Shown here one piece after another: positions 1-7,666 of a DNA stretch of 64,000 nucleotides (its first letter is position 1; each line of letters starts with the position of its first letter). Made by a program: the position numbers and the translations under genes. Location of the stretch: NCBI GenBank assembly GCA_035296565.1, contig DATHAQ010000015.1, positions 62,001-126,000 of the forward strand, written 5' to 3'. Under the pieces are notes generated by a model. That model had not been told where the DNA came from, searched no databases, and was given only the letters and a program-made list of their open reading frames with translations. This DNA is from JACCZR01 sp035296565. GTDB lineage: Bacteria > Actinomycetota > Thermoleophilia > Solirubrobacterales > Thermoleophilaceae.

Positions 1-1738
1 AGGAGAGCATTCGCTCGCACATGTCGCGCCCGCGGTCGAGCTCGCCGATCTCGACCAGCGCCGAGACCATCCAGAACGAGCAAATCGCGAAGGTGCCTTC
101 CTCGCCGGAGAGGCCGTCGTCGGTCTCCTCGGTGCGGTAGCGCAGGATCATCCCGTCCTCGCTCAGCTCGTCGGCGATGGCCAGCACGGTCTTCTTGATG
201 CGCTCGTCGCCGGGGTCCATGAAGCGCACGAGCGGCATCAGCAGCACCGACGCGTCGAGCGCGTCGGTGTCGTAGTGCTGGCAGAACACGCCGCGGTCGT
301 CGAGCGCGTTCTCGCAGATGTCGTCCTTGATCTCGTCCGCCGCGTTCTGCCAGCGCTCGGCGAGATCCTGCTCGCCGCGCACCTCGGCCAGGCGCGCGCC
401 GCGGTCGGCCGCCACCCAGCACATCAGCTTCGAGGAGGTGAAGTGCCTGGGCTCGCCTCGCACCTCCCAAATGCCGCGGTCGGGGTCGCGCCAATTGTCC
501 AGCGCCGCCTCGACCTGCTTGGTGAGGATCGGCCAGATGCGCTCGGGCAGATGGTCGCGCGACTTGGTGTGCAGGTAGAACGAGTCGAGGATCGCGCCCC
601 AGACGTCGTGCTGGTCCTGGTCGTGAGCGCCGTTGCCGACGCGCACCGGCTTGGCGCCGTCGTAGCCGGAGAGGTGGTCGAGCGTCTCCTCGGGCAGATC
701 GTGCTCACCGTCGATGCCGTACATGATCTGGAGCTGGGACTCCTCGCTCTCGGCGACGTCGGCGATGAAGTAGAAGAAGTCGTTGGCCTCCCAGTCGAAC
801 CCGAGCGTGTAGAGGCCCCAGAGCATGAAGGTCGCGTCGCGGATCCAGGTGTAGCGGTAGTCCCAGTTGCGCTCGCCGCCGGGGGACTCGGGCAGCGAGG
901 TCGTCGCGGCGGCCACCAGCGCGCCCGTCGGCGCGTAGGACAGGCCCTTCAGCGTGAGGGCGCTGCGCTGCAGGTACGTCCGCCACGGATGGTCGGGGAA
1001 CTCGCCGTGGTCGAGCCAGTGCTGCCAGTGGTGAGCGGTCCAGACCAGGCGGTCGTAGGCGTCCTCGTAGGTCGTCGGCGCCGGGTGCTCGGACCAGGAG
1101 AGGGCGACGAACAGCGTGTCCCCCTCCTTCACCATCGTCCGCGCGGTCGCGCGCGGGCCCTCTATGCCCATGTTGAGGTCGGTGGTCAGCCGCAGCTGGA
1201 TCTCGCTCCCCTCGGCGGTGCACACCGCCTCGTGGTAGCCGGGGCCGTCGTAGCGCCACTCGCCGGGGGCGCGCCCGTAGTCGAACTGCGGCTCGCAGTC
1301 CATGTTGATCTGGACCTCTCCGTTCACGCAGCGCACCGTGCGGAGCAGCACGTGGTCGGCGTCGTAGTCGGTGGGCGAGCGCCGGTGGGTCGCCGAGCGG
1401 TCGTTCTCGTGGTGCCAGGGGCCGATGAGCAGCACGTCGCGGACGATGATCCAGCCGCCCTTGGTGCCCCAGCTGGTCTCGATCACCATCGTGCCCGGCA
1501 GATAGCGGCGGGCGGCGGGGACATCCACACCGTCGGGCCCGAGCCGAAAGCCGCCGGCGTCGCGGTCCAGAAGCGCGCCGAACACGCTCGGCGAGTCGAA
1601 CCGGGGCAGGCACAGCCACTCGACGTTCCCGTTGGGCGCCGTGAGCGCGCACGTCTCGCAGTCGGACAGGAAGCCGTAGTCGGCGATGGGCGGGAAGGCG
1701 TCAGCCCGCACCGGCTGGGCTCCCGGCACCTCCCTCAC
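1..1738 (-). CDS. GH15-family glycoside hydrolase (glucoamylase/trehalase-like), 3' end cut by window
   Basis: Glycoside hydrolase family 15 enzyme that would release glucose from alpha-glucans or trehalose in the cytoplasm; no signal peptide is visible. The N-terminus (ADYGFLSDCETCALTAPNG) is the usual GH15 beginning, NWDYRYTWIRDA lies near residue 288, and an acidic EEGTFAICSFWMV segment near residue 545 matches the catalytic-base region. The frame stays open to base 1, so the last part of the (alpha/alpha)6 barrel is missing from view. The GTG start at 1738 overlaps the pgl stop (GTGA), which indicates translational coupling. Being last in the gnd-zwf-opcA-pgl series suggests it feeds glucose into the pentose phosphate pathway. 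Substrate is not resolved: trehalase or glucoamylase. Confidence 0.88.
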   Translation of the reverse strand, partial: MREVPGAQPVRADAFPPIADYGFLSDCETCALTAPNGNVEWLCLPRFDSPSVFGALLDRDAGGFRLGPDGVDVPAARRYLPGTMVIETSWGTKGGWIIVRDVLLIGPWHHENDRSATHRRSPTDYDADHVLLRTVRCVNGEVQINMDCEPQFDYGRAPGEWRYDGPGYHEAVCTAEGSEIQLRLTTDLNMGIEGPRATARTMVKEGDTLFVALSWSEHPAPTTYEDAYDRLVWTAHHWQHWLDHGEFPDHPWRTYLQRSALTLKGLSYAPTGALVAAATTSLPESPGGERNWDYRYTWIRDATFMLWGLYTLGFDWEANDFFYFIADVAESEESQLQIMYGIDGEHDLPEETLDHLSGYDGAKPVRVGNGAHDQDQHDVWGAILDSFYLHTKSRDHLPERIWPILTKQVEAALDNWRDPDRGIWEVRGEPRHFTSSKLMCWVAADRGARLAEVRGEQDLAERWQNAADEIKDDICENALDDRGVFCQHYDTDALDASVLLMPLVRFMDPGDERIKKTVLAIADELSEDGMILRYRTEETDDGLSGEEGTFAICSFWMVSALVEIGELDRGRDMCERMLS

Positions 1739-2409
1739 AGACGGCTCGCTGCCGCGGCGTCGCAGACGACCCTGGCGGAGTCGTTGCGCACCAGGCTCGA
1801 CGGGGCCGAGGGGTCGGGCTCGCCGAGAGCGCGCTGCAGCGCGTCGGCCTTGCCCTCGCCGGTCACCAGGAAGATCAGCTCGCGGGCGGCGTCGACGACC
1901 GGCAGGGTCAGCGTCACCCGAGGGACCAGGGGCTCCATCCCCGCCTCTAGCACGCCCACCACGTGCTCCTCGCGCTCGTCGAGGGAGGGCGAGCCGGGGA
2001 ACAGCGAGCAGAGGTGCGCGTCGGGGCCCATGCCCAGCAGCATCAGGTCCAGCTCGGGCAGCTCGTGTCCGAAGACGGCGCCCAGCTCGCCGGAGTAGTG
2101 GCGGGCCGCCCCGTCCGGCCCCCGCTCCCCCTCCATGCGGCGGACCTCGGCGCCGGTGGTGTTGCGCAGGAGCGCCTTCTGGACCATGCGGTAGTTGGAG
2201 TCCTCGTCCTCCGGCGGCACACAGCGCTCGTCCGAGAACCAGAAGATGACGCCCGACCAGTCGTGGCGCAGCTCGGCCGCGCGCTCGTATGCCTGCCGAG
2301 GCGTGGAGCCGCCGGTGAGGACAACTTGGCCACTGTGGGCTACCAGGCGCTCGGCCACCGTCTCGGCCGGGTCGTCCACCACCTCCACTTCCGCGCGCAC
2401 GGCGGGCAT
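1735..2409 (-). CDS. pgl: 6-phosphogluconolactonase
   Basis: Hydrolyses 6-phosphogluconolactone, the second step of the oxidative pentose phosphate pathway. The protein has 224 residues, normal for the short bacterial Pgl (NagB-like fold). Visible landmarks are LTGGSTPRQAY (31-41), the FWFSDERCVPPED segment (56-68) and GMGPDAHLCSLFPGS (126-140), where the family usually has DGH rather than DAH. It lies 12 bases after opcA and its stop overlaps the GTG of the GH15 gene, so it sits in one operon with zwf, whose product makes its substrate. The identification is firm; the Gly-to-Ala change in the DGH motif is the only oddity. Confidence 0.93.
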   Translation of the reverse strand: MPAVRAEVEVVDDPAETVAERLVAHSGQVVLTGGSTPRQAYERAAELRHDWSGVIFWFSDERCVPPEDEDSNYRMVQKALLRNTTGAEVRRMEGERGPDGAARHYSGELGAVFGHELPELDLMLLGMGPDAHLCSLFPGSPSLDEREEHVVGVLEAGMEPLVPRVTLTLPVVDAARELIFLVTGEGKADALQRALGEPDPSAPSSLVRNDSARVVCDAAAASRL

Positions 2410-2421
2410 CCTATGCGCGCT

Positions 2422-3489
2422 TCAGGCCAGCATCGACGCGGCGGCCTCCAGGGCCGGGGCATAGGTGTGGTCGCGCAGCAGCGCCTGGCGAATGCCCTCG
2501 CCGAGGATTCCCGATTCGCCGCGCGACGCGCCCATCACCGTGAACGAGGAGCTGCGCCCGTCGGCCAGCGTGCGGGTGGCGGCCAACCCGCCGGGCCCGC
2601 GGTCCAGCGAGAGCGACATCCCCGAGGCCGTCTCGACGGTGATCCCGGCGAGCCCGGGGGCGCTCATGCTCGGATCGGGCGACATCGTCAGGGTGACCTC
2701 GCCCCGCCTGGCGCGGGCCTTGCCCCAGCGCGAGCCGTCCTGGCCGACCAGGCTGTCGGCCTGCCAGCCCAGCCGCGTCGCGAGCCAGCCGAAGAACAGG
2801 ACCGCCGCCGCGCCCGAGTCGGGCCGGTGGCGCACGGTCACCGAGCTGATGCGGTACAGCTCGTCGCGCCAGAGGGGCGGGTCGAAGCTCGCCGCCACCC
2901 GCTCGCGCCACGGGGTTGAGCGAAGCCACGCCAGGTCGACGACGTAGGCCTCCCGCGAGAGCTCCTGGGCACGCTGTACCGCGCCGGCCGGGTCGGGCTC
3001 GTTGACCGAGTCCACCAGCACGATCTGGGCCAGGCTCAGGAGCGAGTCCAGACCCTCGCGGTGCCCGTGCGGCGCCCAGATCAGGGTGGCCAGATCGGTG
3101 ACCACGAGGGGGTCGACGATGCTGTCCAGGCCCGCTAGGTGCCGCCCCCCGCAGGTGATCGTGATCTGCTCGGTGCCGGCCACCATCTCGCCCGAGGCCC
3201 CGGTGTCCTCGACGTCGATCTCGGCGTGTGCCTCGAGGGTCTCGCGGCCTGGCTCGACCGCCAGCAGGATGGTGCGCGAAGCGTGGTTGCGCCCAACGTG
3301 GTCGAGCCGGTTCTGGATCTCGCCCTTCCAGTCGTCGTCGGCGAGGACGACGAGGTTGAGCACCCGCGCCGGCGCGAAGCTGTCGTGCTCGGCGAAGCGC
3401 TCCTTGAGCAGCTCGCGGAGGGCCGCCTCGATCTCGCCCGGGGAGGTGTCCTCGGCCGCCCAGCGACCGGGTCCTAGATCGCCCGCCAC
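2422..3489 (-). CDS. opcA: OpcA, glucose-6-phosphate dehydrogenase assembly protein
   Basis: Accessory protein needed for assembly or activation of glucose-6-phosphate dehydrogenase in actinobacteria and cyanobacteria. The 355-residue length, the position directly after zwf and the body (ARVLNLVVLADDD near residue 30, CGGRHLAGLDSIVDPLVVTD near residue 107) fit the OpcA family. The open frame runs much further upstream inside zwf, but family-like sequence only begins near zwf's end. I therefore take the GTG at 3489, which overlaps the last 16 bases of zwf; no ATG is available close by. The start is the least certain part. Confidence 0.87.
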   Translation of the reverse strand: MAGDLGPGRWAAEDTSPGEIEAALRELLKERFAEHDSFAPARVLNLVVLADDDWKGEIQNRLDHVGRNHASRTILLAVEPGRETLEAHAEIDVEDTGASGEMVAGTEQITITCGGRHLAGLDSIVDPLVVTDLATLIWAPHGHREGLDSLLSLAQIVLVDSVNEPDPAGAVQRAQELSREAYVVDLAWLRSTPWRERVAASFDPPLWRDELYRISSVTVRHRPDSGAAAVLFFGWLATRLGWQADSLVGQDGSRWGKARARRGEVTLTMSPDPSMSAPGLAGITVETASGMSLSLDRGPGGLAATRTLADGRSSSFTVMGASRGESGILGEGIRQALLRDHTYAPALEAAASMLA

Positions 3490-4985
3490 GTCTGCCCCTC
3501 GGGCATGAGGTCGTTGGCCTCCTCGGGCCCGTCGCTGCCGGCGGGGTACTGCGGCAGCGGGCCCTCCTGGTCGGCCCAGGACTGGAGGACCGGATCGCAG
3601 ATCCGCCACTGGGCCTCGACCTCGTCGTTGCGGGTGAACAGCGTGGCGTCGCCGCGCATCGCGTCCATGATCAGCCGCTCGTAGGCCTCCGGCGACTCCG
3701 ACATGAACGAGGTCCCGTACAGGAACTCCATGTTCACGGGCCGGATACGCATGCGGGTGCCGGGGATCTTCGCCCCCAACGACAGCGACACGCCCTCGTT
3801 GGGCTGCACGGTGAGCACCAGCGTGTTGGGCTGAACGCCGACCGAGCCCTCCTGCTCGAAGGCCAGGTGCGGCACGGGCTTCAGCGTCACCGCGATCTCG
3901 GTGACCTTGCGCGCCAGCCGCTTCCCCGTGCGCAGGTAGAAGGGGACGCCGGCCCAGCGCCAGTTGTCGACCTCCAGCCGCAGCGCCACGAAGGTCTCGG
4001 TGGTCGAGTTCTCCGGCACGTCGGACTCCGAGAGGTAGCCCGGCACCCTCTCGCCGGCCGAGACCCCTTCCGTGTACTGGCCCCGCACGGAGTCCTCGGC
4101 CCGGGGCGTGGGCACCGCCTGGAGGACCTTGACCTTCTCGTCGCGCACCTCGTCGGCGGTGAAGTGCACCGGCGGCTCCATGCACACGTTGGCCAGCAGC
4201 TGAAGCATGTGGTTCTGCACCAGGTCGCGCAGCGCGCCGGAGCTGTCGTAGTAGCCGGCCCGCGTCCCCACGCCGATGTCCTCGGCCGCGGTGATCTGCA
4301 CGTTGTCGATGTAGTTGCGGTTCCAGACCGGCTCGAATAGCCCGTTCGCGAACCGGAAGGCCAGCAGGTTCTGGACCGTCTCCTTGCCCAGGTAGTGGTC
4401 GATCCGGAAGACCTGGGACTCGTCGAGCACCGCGAGCACGTCGCGGTTGAGCTGCTCGGCCTCCTGGAGGTGCCTGCCGATGGGCTTCTCGATCACCACG
4501 CGCACCTCGGCCTCCTCATGGTCGTCGAGGCCGTGCTCGCCCAGCTTGCCGACGATCACCGGGAAGAAGGTCGGCGCGGTCGAGAGGTAGAAGACGCGGT
4601 TGAACGGCTGGACGCCCTCCTTGTCGAACTCCTCGGCGGTGCTGCCCAGCCGCTCGTATACCGAGTCGTCGTCGAAGGACCCGGGGACGTAGCGCATCGG
4701 TGACACCAGCGCGTCGAGCACCGTCTCGTCGGGCGGCCGGCGCGAGAACTGCTTTATCGAGTCGCGCGCCTGCTCGCGGAAGTCGTCGTCGGACATCTCG
4801 CTGCGCGAGTTGCCGATCAGGTGGAAGCGCTCGGGCAGGGCTCCCTCGTGGGCCAGGTTGTAGATCGCCGGGAGCAGCTTGCGCTTCGCCAGATCGCCGG
4901 TAGCGCCGAAGATGACCAGCGTCGTGGGGTGGACCGGAAGGCGCTCGAGGCCCTCGGCCAGCGGGTTCTCCTCGACCGTCGCCAT
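3474..4985 (-). CDS. zwf: Glucose-6-phosphate 1-dehydrogenase
   Basis: Oxidises glucose 6-phosphate to 6-phosphogluconolactone with NADP, the entry step of the oxidative pentose phosphate pathway. At 503 residues it has the usual length. The N-terminal dinucleotide fold carries VIFGATGDLAKRKLLPA (24-40), EKPIG is at 166-170, and the active-site signature RIDHYLGKETVQN is at 194-206 with catalytic His and Lys present. The ATG at 4985 overlaps the gnd stop by one base (TGATG), and opcA starts inside its 3' end. gnd, zwf, opcA, pgl and GH15 therefore read as one coupled minus-strand operon. Confidence 0.97.
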   Translation of the reverse strand: MATVEENPLAEGLERLPVHPTTLVIFGATGDLAKRKLLPAIYNLAHEGALPERFHLIGNSRSEMSDDDFREQARDSIKQFSRRPPDETVLDALVSPMRYVPGSFDDDSVYERLGSTAEEFDKEGVQPFNRVFYLSTAPTFFPVIVGKLGEHGLDDHEEAEVRVVIEKPIGRHLQEAEQLNRDVLAVLDESQVFRIDHYLGKETVQNLLAFRFANGLFEPVWNRNYIDNVQITAAEDIGVGTRAGYYDSSGALRDLVQNHMLQLLANVCMEPPVHFTADEVRDEKVKVLQAVPTPRAEDSVRGQYTEGVSAGERVPGYLSESDVPENSTTETFVALRLEVDNWRWAGVPFYLRTGKRLARKVTEIAVTLKPVPHLAFEQEGSVGVQPNTLVLTVQPNEGVSLSLGAKIPGTRMRIRPVNMEFLYGTSFMSESPEAYERLIMDAMRGDATLFTRNDEVEAQWRICDPVLQSWADQEGPLPQYPAGSDGPEEANDLMPEGQTWRAI

Positions 4986-5914
4986 CAGCCGTCGGCCTGC
5001 TTCTGGACCGCGTGGCCGCCGAACTGGTTGCGCAGCGCAGACAGCACGCGGCCGGTGAAGTCACCGTTGGCGCGGGTGTAGAAGCGGGCGTAGAGCGAGT
5101 TGGTTATGACCGGCGTCGGGACGTCGAGGTGCATCGCGTCCTCGATGGTCCAGCGCCCCTCACCGGAGTCGTTGGTGTAGGCGGTCAGGTCGGCCAGGTC
5201 GTTGCCCTCCTGCTCGAAGGCCAGCGCCGCCAGCTCGCACAGCCACGAGCGCACGACCGAGCCCTGCATCCAGAGGTGGGCGATCTGCGCCTTGTCGAGC
5301 TCGTACTCGCACTTGTCGAAGATGTCGAAGCCCTCGGCGTAAGCCTGCATGAGCCCGTACTCGACGCCGTTGTGGACCATCTTCACGTAGTGCCCCGCCC
5401 CGGTCGGGCCGAAGTGGCCCCAGCCCGGCCCGTGCTCCTCGGTCTCGGGCGGGGCGAGCACGTCCAGGATCGGCGAAAGGCGCTCGACGGCCTCGTCGGG
5501 ACCGCCGACCATCATGCAGTAGCCCACGCTGATGCCCCACACGCCCCCGCTGGTGCCCACGTCAACGTAGTTGATGCCGCTGGGCTTGAGCTGCTCGGCG
5601 CGGGCCTTGTCGTCGGTCCACTTGGAGTTCCCGCCGTCGACGATGGTGTCGCCCTCGTCGAGCAGCTCGGCGAGCTTGTCGACCGTCTGCTGGGTCGGAC
5701 CGCCCGCCGGGACCATGATCCAGACCGTCCGCGGCGCCTCGAGCTGCCCCACCAACTCCTCGAGCGAGGGAGCGCCGGTGGCCCCGTGGCCCTCGGCCTC
5801 CTTCACAGCCTCCTCGGAGAAGTCGAAGGCCACTACCTGGTGGTCCGAGTCGCGATGGATGCGATGGACCATGTTCCCGCCCATCTTTCCCAGACCGATG
5901 AAACCGAGCTGCAT
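4985..5914 (-). CDS. gnd: 6-phosphogluconate dehydrogenase, short decarboxylating (GndA/YqeC-like) type
   Basis: Converts 6-phosphogluconate to ribulose 5-phosphate and CO2. At 309 residues it belongs to the short class rather than the 470-residue enzyme. Motifs: GFIGLGKMGGNMVHR (4-18) for the dinucleotide, DGGNS (93-97), DVGTSGGVWG (118-127) and GAGHYVKMVHNGVEYG (172-187) with the catalytic lysine at 178. The ATG follows a clear AAAGGAA ribosome site. First gene of the zwf operon; a dispersed palindromic repeat lies 34 bases upstream of its start. Short Gnd enzymes are often NAD-preferring, which I cannot decide from sequence alone. Confidence 0.93.
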   Translation of the reverse strand: MQLGFIGLGKMGGNMVHRIHRDSDHQVVAFDFSEEAVKEAEGHGATGAPSLEELVGQLEAPRTVWIMVPAGGPTQQTVDKLAELLDEGDTIVDGGNSKWTDDKARAEQLKPSGINYVDVGTSGGVWGISVGYCMMVGGPDEAVERLSPILDVLAPPETEEHGPGWGHFGPTGAGHYVKMVHNGVEYGLMQAYAEGFDIFDKCEYELDKAQIAHLWMQGSVVRSWLCELAALAFEQEGNDLADLTAYTNDSGEGRWTIEDAMHLDVPTPVITNSLYARFYTRANGDFTGRVLSALRNQFGGHAVQKQADG

Positions 5915-5947
5915 CCGATTCCTTTCTCGGGTGCCTCGGCCCCCGGT

Positions 5948-5995
5948 GAGCGATCGACGGCGGTGCTCGGCCGGTCAACGCCCGGCCTGCGCTCC
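5948..5995 (+). repeat. Dispersed GC-rich palindromic repeat, copy A
   Basis: Copy of a family found at least ten times in this window. In plus orientation it begins GAGCG, contains GGTGCTCGGCCGG and a tail CCCGGCCTGCGCTCC, so an outer GAGCG/CGCTC pair and an inner GGCCGG/CCGGCC pair can fold as an imperfect hairpin. This copy fills the divergent gap between gnd and the acetyltransferase gene. Confidence 0.8.
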
Positions 5996-6055
5996 GACGC
6001 TTATTTCGACAGGGGCTGAGTTCTCTCAGGTCGGACGCTACCGTGCAAGCTCGGG

Positions 6056-6694
6056 GTGGCTTTCGACAGAGCGGACACGCTGAAGCTCCGCGGCGGAGGT
6101 CGGCTGAAGGTCCGGGCGATCGAGCCCGGGGACAAGGAGCTGCTGGTCGGGGCCTTCGACCGGATGAGCGAGGACTCGCGCTACCGGCGCTTCTTCCAGC
6201 CCATTCACGAGCTCAGCGACAGCAACCTGCGCTTCCTGACCGAGGTCGACCACCACGACCACGAGGCCCTGGTCGCCATCGACGACGACGAGGCGGTCGG
6301 CGTGGCGCGCTACGTGCGCTCGCTCGAGAAGCCCTCGCGGGCCGAGGTGGCCGTCTCGGTGGTCGACGACTACCAGGGCCGCGGCGTCGGCGGCGGGCTG
6401 CTGGAGCGGCTCGTGGACCGGGCCCGCGAAGAGGACGTGACCCACTTCACCGCCCTCGTACAGGCCGCCAACCCGGGAGCGGTGAGGGTGCTGTCGACCC
6501 TCGGGGCCACGCAAGCCCATCGCGATGGCGACGAGGTCGAGCTGGACATCGAGCTGCCCGAGGACCACGGGATGGGGCGCGGGCTGTCCGAGGCGCTTCG
6601 GGGTGCCGCCGGCTCTGCGCTGCACCCCCGGGGCACCGCCGTGCGACTGCTCGGCCAGGCGCGGCGCCTATACGAGCGCGCGACGCCCGGCTAG
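6056..6694 (+). CDS. GNAT-family N-acetyltransferase
   Basis: Probable acetyl-CoA-dependent N-acetyltransferase with unknown substrate. The N-terminal half (KVRAIEPGDKELLVGAFDRM, then SRYRRFFQPIHELS) is typical of GNAT domains related to those fused with acetyl-CoA synthetase-like subunits. The acetyl-CoA loop is VVDDYQGRGVGGGLLERLVDR (about 102-122) and ALVQAANPGAVRVLSTLGA follows as the motif B region. The first frame start is GTG at 6056, giving 212 residues; no strong ribosome site is seen. It is divergent from gnd and convergent with the reductase-like gene at 6702, so it appears to be transcribed alone. A role in protein lysine acetylation is possible but unproven. Confidence 0.8.
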   Translation: MAFDRADTLKLRGGGRLKVRAIEPGDKELLVGAFDRMSEDSRYRRFFQPIHELSDSNLRFLTEVDHHDHEALVAIDDDEAVGVARYVRSLEKPSRAEVAVSVVDDYQGRGVGGGLLERLVDRAREEDVTHFTALVQAANPGAVRVLSTLGATQAHRDGDEVELDIELPEDHGMGRGLSEALRGAAGSALHPRGTAVRLLGQARRLYERATPG

Positions 6695-6701
6695 CGCCCG
6701 A

Positions 6702-7247
6702 CTACAGGCGTCGGTAGCTCATCAGCGCCACCCCGGAGCGAAATGGCCGGCAGCCGGTCAGCTCGAGGTCGGGCACCGAGGTCGCGTCCTCGAACAGCCG
6801 GAAGCCACGGCCCAGGACGACCGGGTAGACGAACAGGCGGTACTCGTCGACGAGCCCCTGGGCGATCAGCTCGCGCACAAGCGTCATGCTGCCGGTGAGC
6901 TGGAGCTCGGTCCGCTGCTCGAGCTCGCGGACCTCGTCGATTCCGCGCAGGACCGTGGAGTTGTCCCACTCGGGATCCTGGAGGGTGGTCGAGACGACGT
7001 ACTTGCGCATCCGGTTCAGATGGTCTTTCACCCCGGTGGTGTCGTCGGCCTGTTGGGGCCAGAAGCCGTGCATCTGCTCGAAGGTCCGGCGGCCCAGCAG
7101 CAGCGCCTTCTCCTCCGCCATGTGCCCCTGGAGGACGGCCTCGATGTCCGAGGTGTCCAACTGGTCCTGGCCGGCCGGGGCGAACCACCCCTCGCTCGCG
7201 TCGATGACCCCGTCGAGCGTGATGTTCTGGGTGACCGTGAGGCTCAT
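6702..7247 (-). CDS. Dihydrofolate reductase / RibD C-terminal-like protein
   Basis: Member of the broad RibD C-terminal/DHFR-like family (181 residues), seen in many actinobacteria as stand-alone proteins of unknown substrate. Landmarks: start MSLTVTQNITLDGVIDASEG, nucleotide-binding GRRTFEQMHGFWP near residue 48, then LTGSMTLVRELIAQGLVDEYRLF and the end FRSGVALMSYRR. The same frame runs far upstream antisense to the transaldolase gene, but the family sequence begins at the ATG at 7247; an alternative ATG at 7256 would add three residues. It is divergent from the decayed PPOX-like gene with only about 18 bases between starts. Confidence 0.82.
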   Translation of the reverse strand: MSLTVTQNITLDGVIDASEGWFAPAGQDQLDTSDIEAVLQGHMAEEKALLLGRRTFEQMHGFWPQQADDTTGVKDHLNRMRKYVVSTTLQDPEWDNSTVLRGIDEVRELEQRTELQLTGSMTLVRELIAQGLVDEYRLFVYPVVLGRGFRLFEDATSVPDLELTGCRPFRSGVALMSYRRL

Positions 7248-7265
7248 AGGCGGCATGATGGCGAC

Positions 7266-7656
7266 ATGCCCATCTGCTGGCCCGACGACGTCGACCGCGT
7301 CCTCGGCGGCGACCTCACCGCGGGGCTGGCCTACGTCACCCCGGCGAGAGGCACCGTGGTGGCGGCCGTGGCACCGGTCGGCCTGCGCGACCGCGACGCC
7401 GGCACGTTCACCTTCACGACCTCCCTGGGCCTCGGCCGCAAGCTCGAGCGCCTGGAGCACCATCCCCACGTAGCCCTCGCCTACCACGCGCGCGAGCACG
7501 GGCTGGCCGATGGCAACCTGTTCGTGCTCGTGCAGGGGAGGGCTCGGCCTATTCCCGACGCTGACGAGGAATGGAACGAGAAGGTGCTCGGCCCGGCCAG
7601 CGTGGCAGGGCCTGCGCAAGGCGCGCAAGCAGGGCAAGGCCCCCGCCGCGGCCTGA
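7266..7656 (+). pseudogene. Truncated and frameshifted PPOX/flavin-nucleotide-binding-like gene
   Basis: The ATG at 7266 opens a clear pyridoxamine-5'-phosphate-oxidase-like N-terminus: MPICWPDDVDRVLGGDLTAG, YVTPARGTVVAAVAPVG, then GRKLERLEHHPHVALAYHAR. After about residue 110 (PIPDADEEWNEKVLGP) the similarity ends and the frame runs to 7775 with low-complexity sequence antisense to the transaldolase/Pgi gene. Another frame supplies a plausible gene end, WQGLRKARKQGKAPAAA followed by TGA at 7654-7656. The simplest reading is an internal deletion with loss of frame that removed the C-terminal half of a protein normally over 200 residues. A short functional protein or an assembly error cannot be excluded. 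Confidence 0.6.
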
Positions 7657-7666
7657 CGGCTCCGCC

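Noticed and set aside
275..2098. 607-codon plus-strand open frame opposite the GH15 and pgl genes
   Set aside because: Low-complexity Val/Arg/Gly-rich translation with no domain; it is the antisense of genes with clear motifs. Long spurious frames are expected at this GC content.
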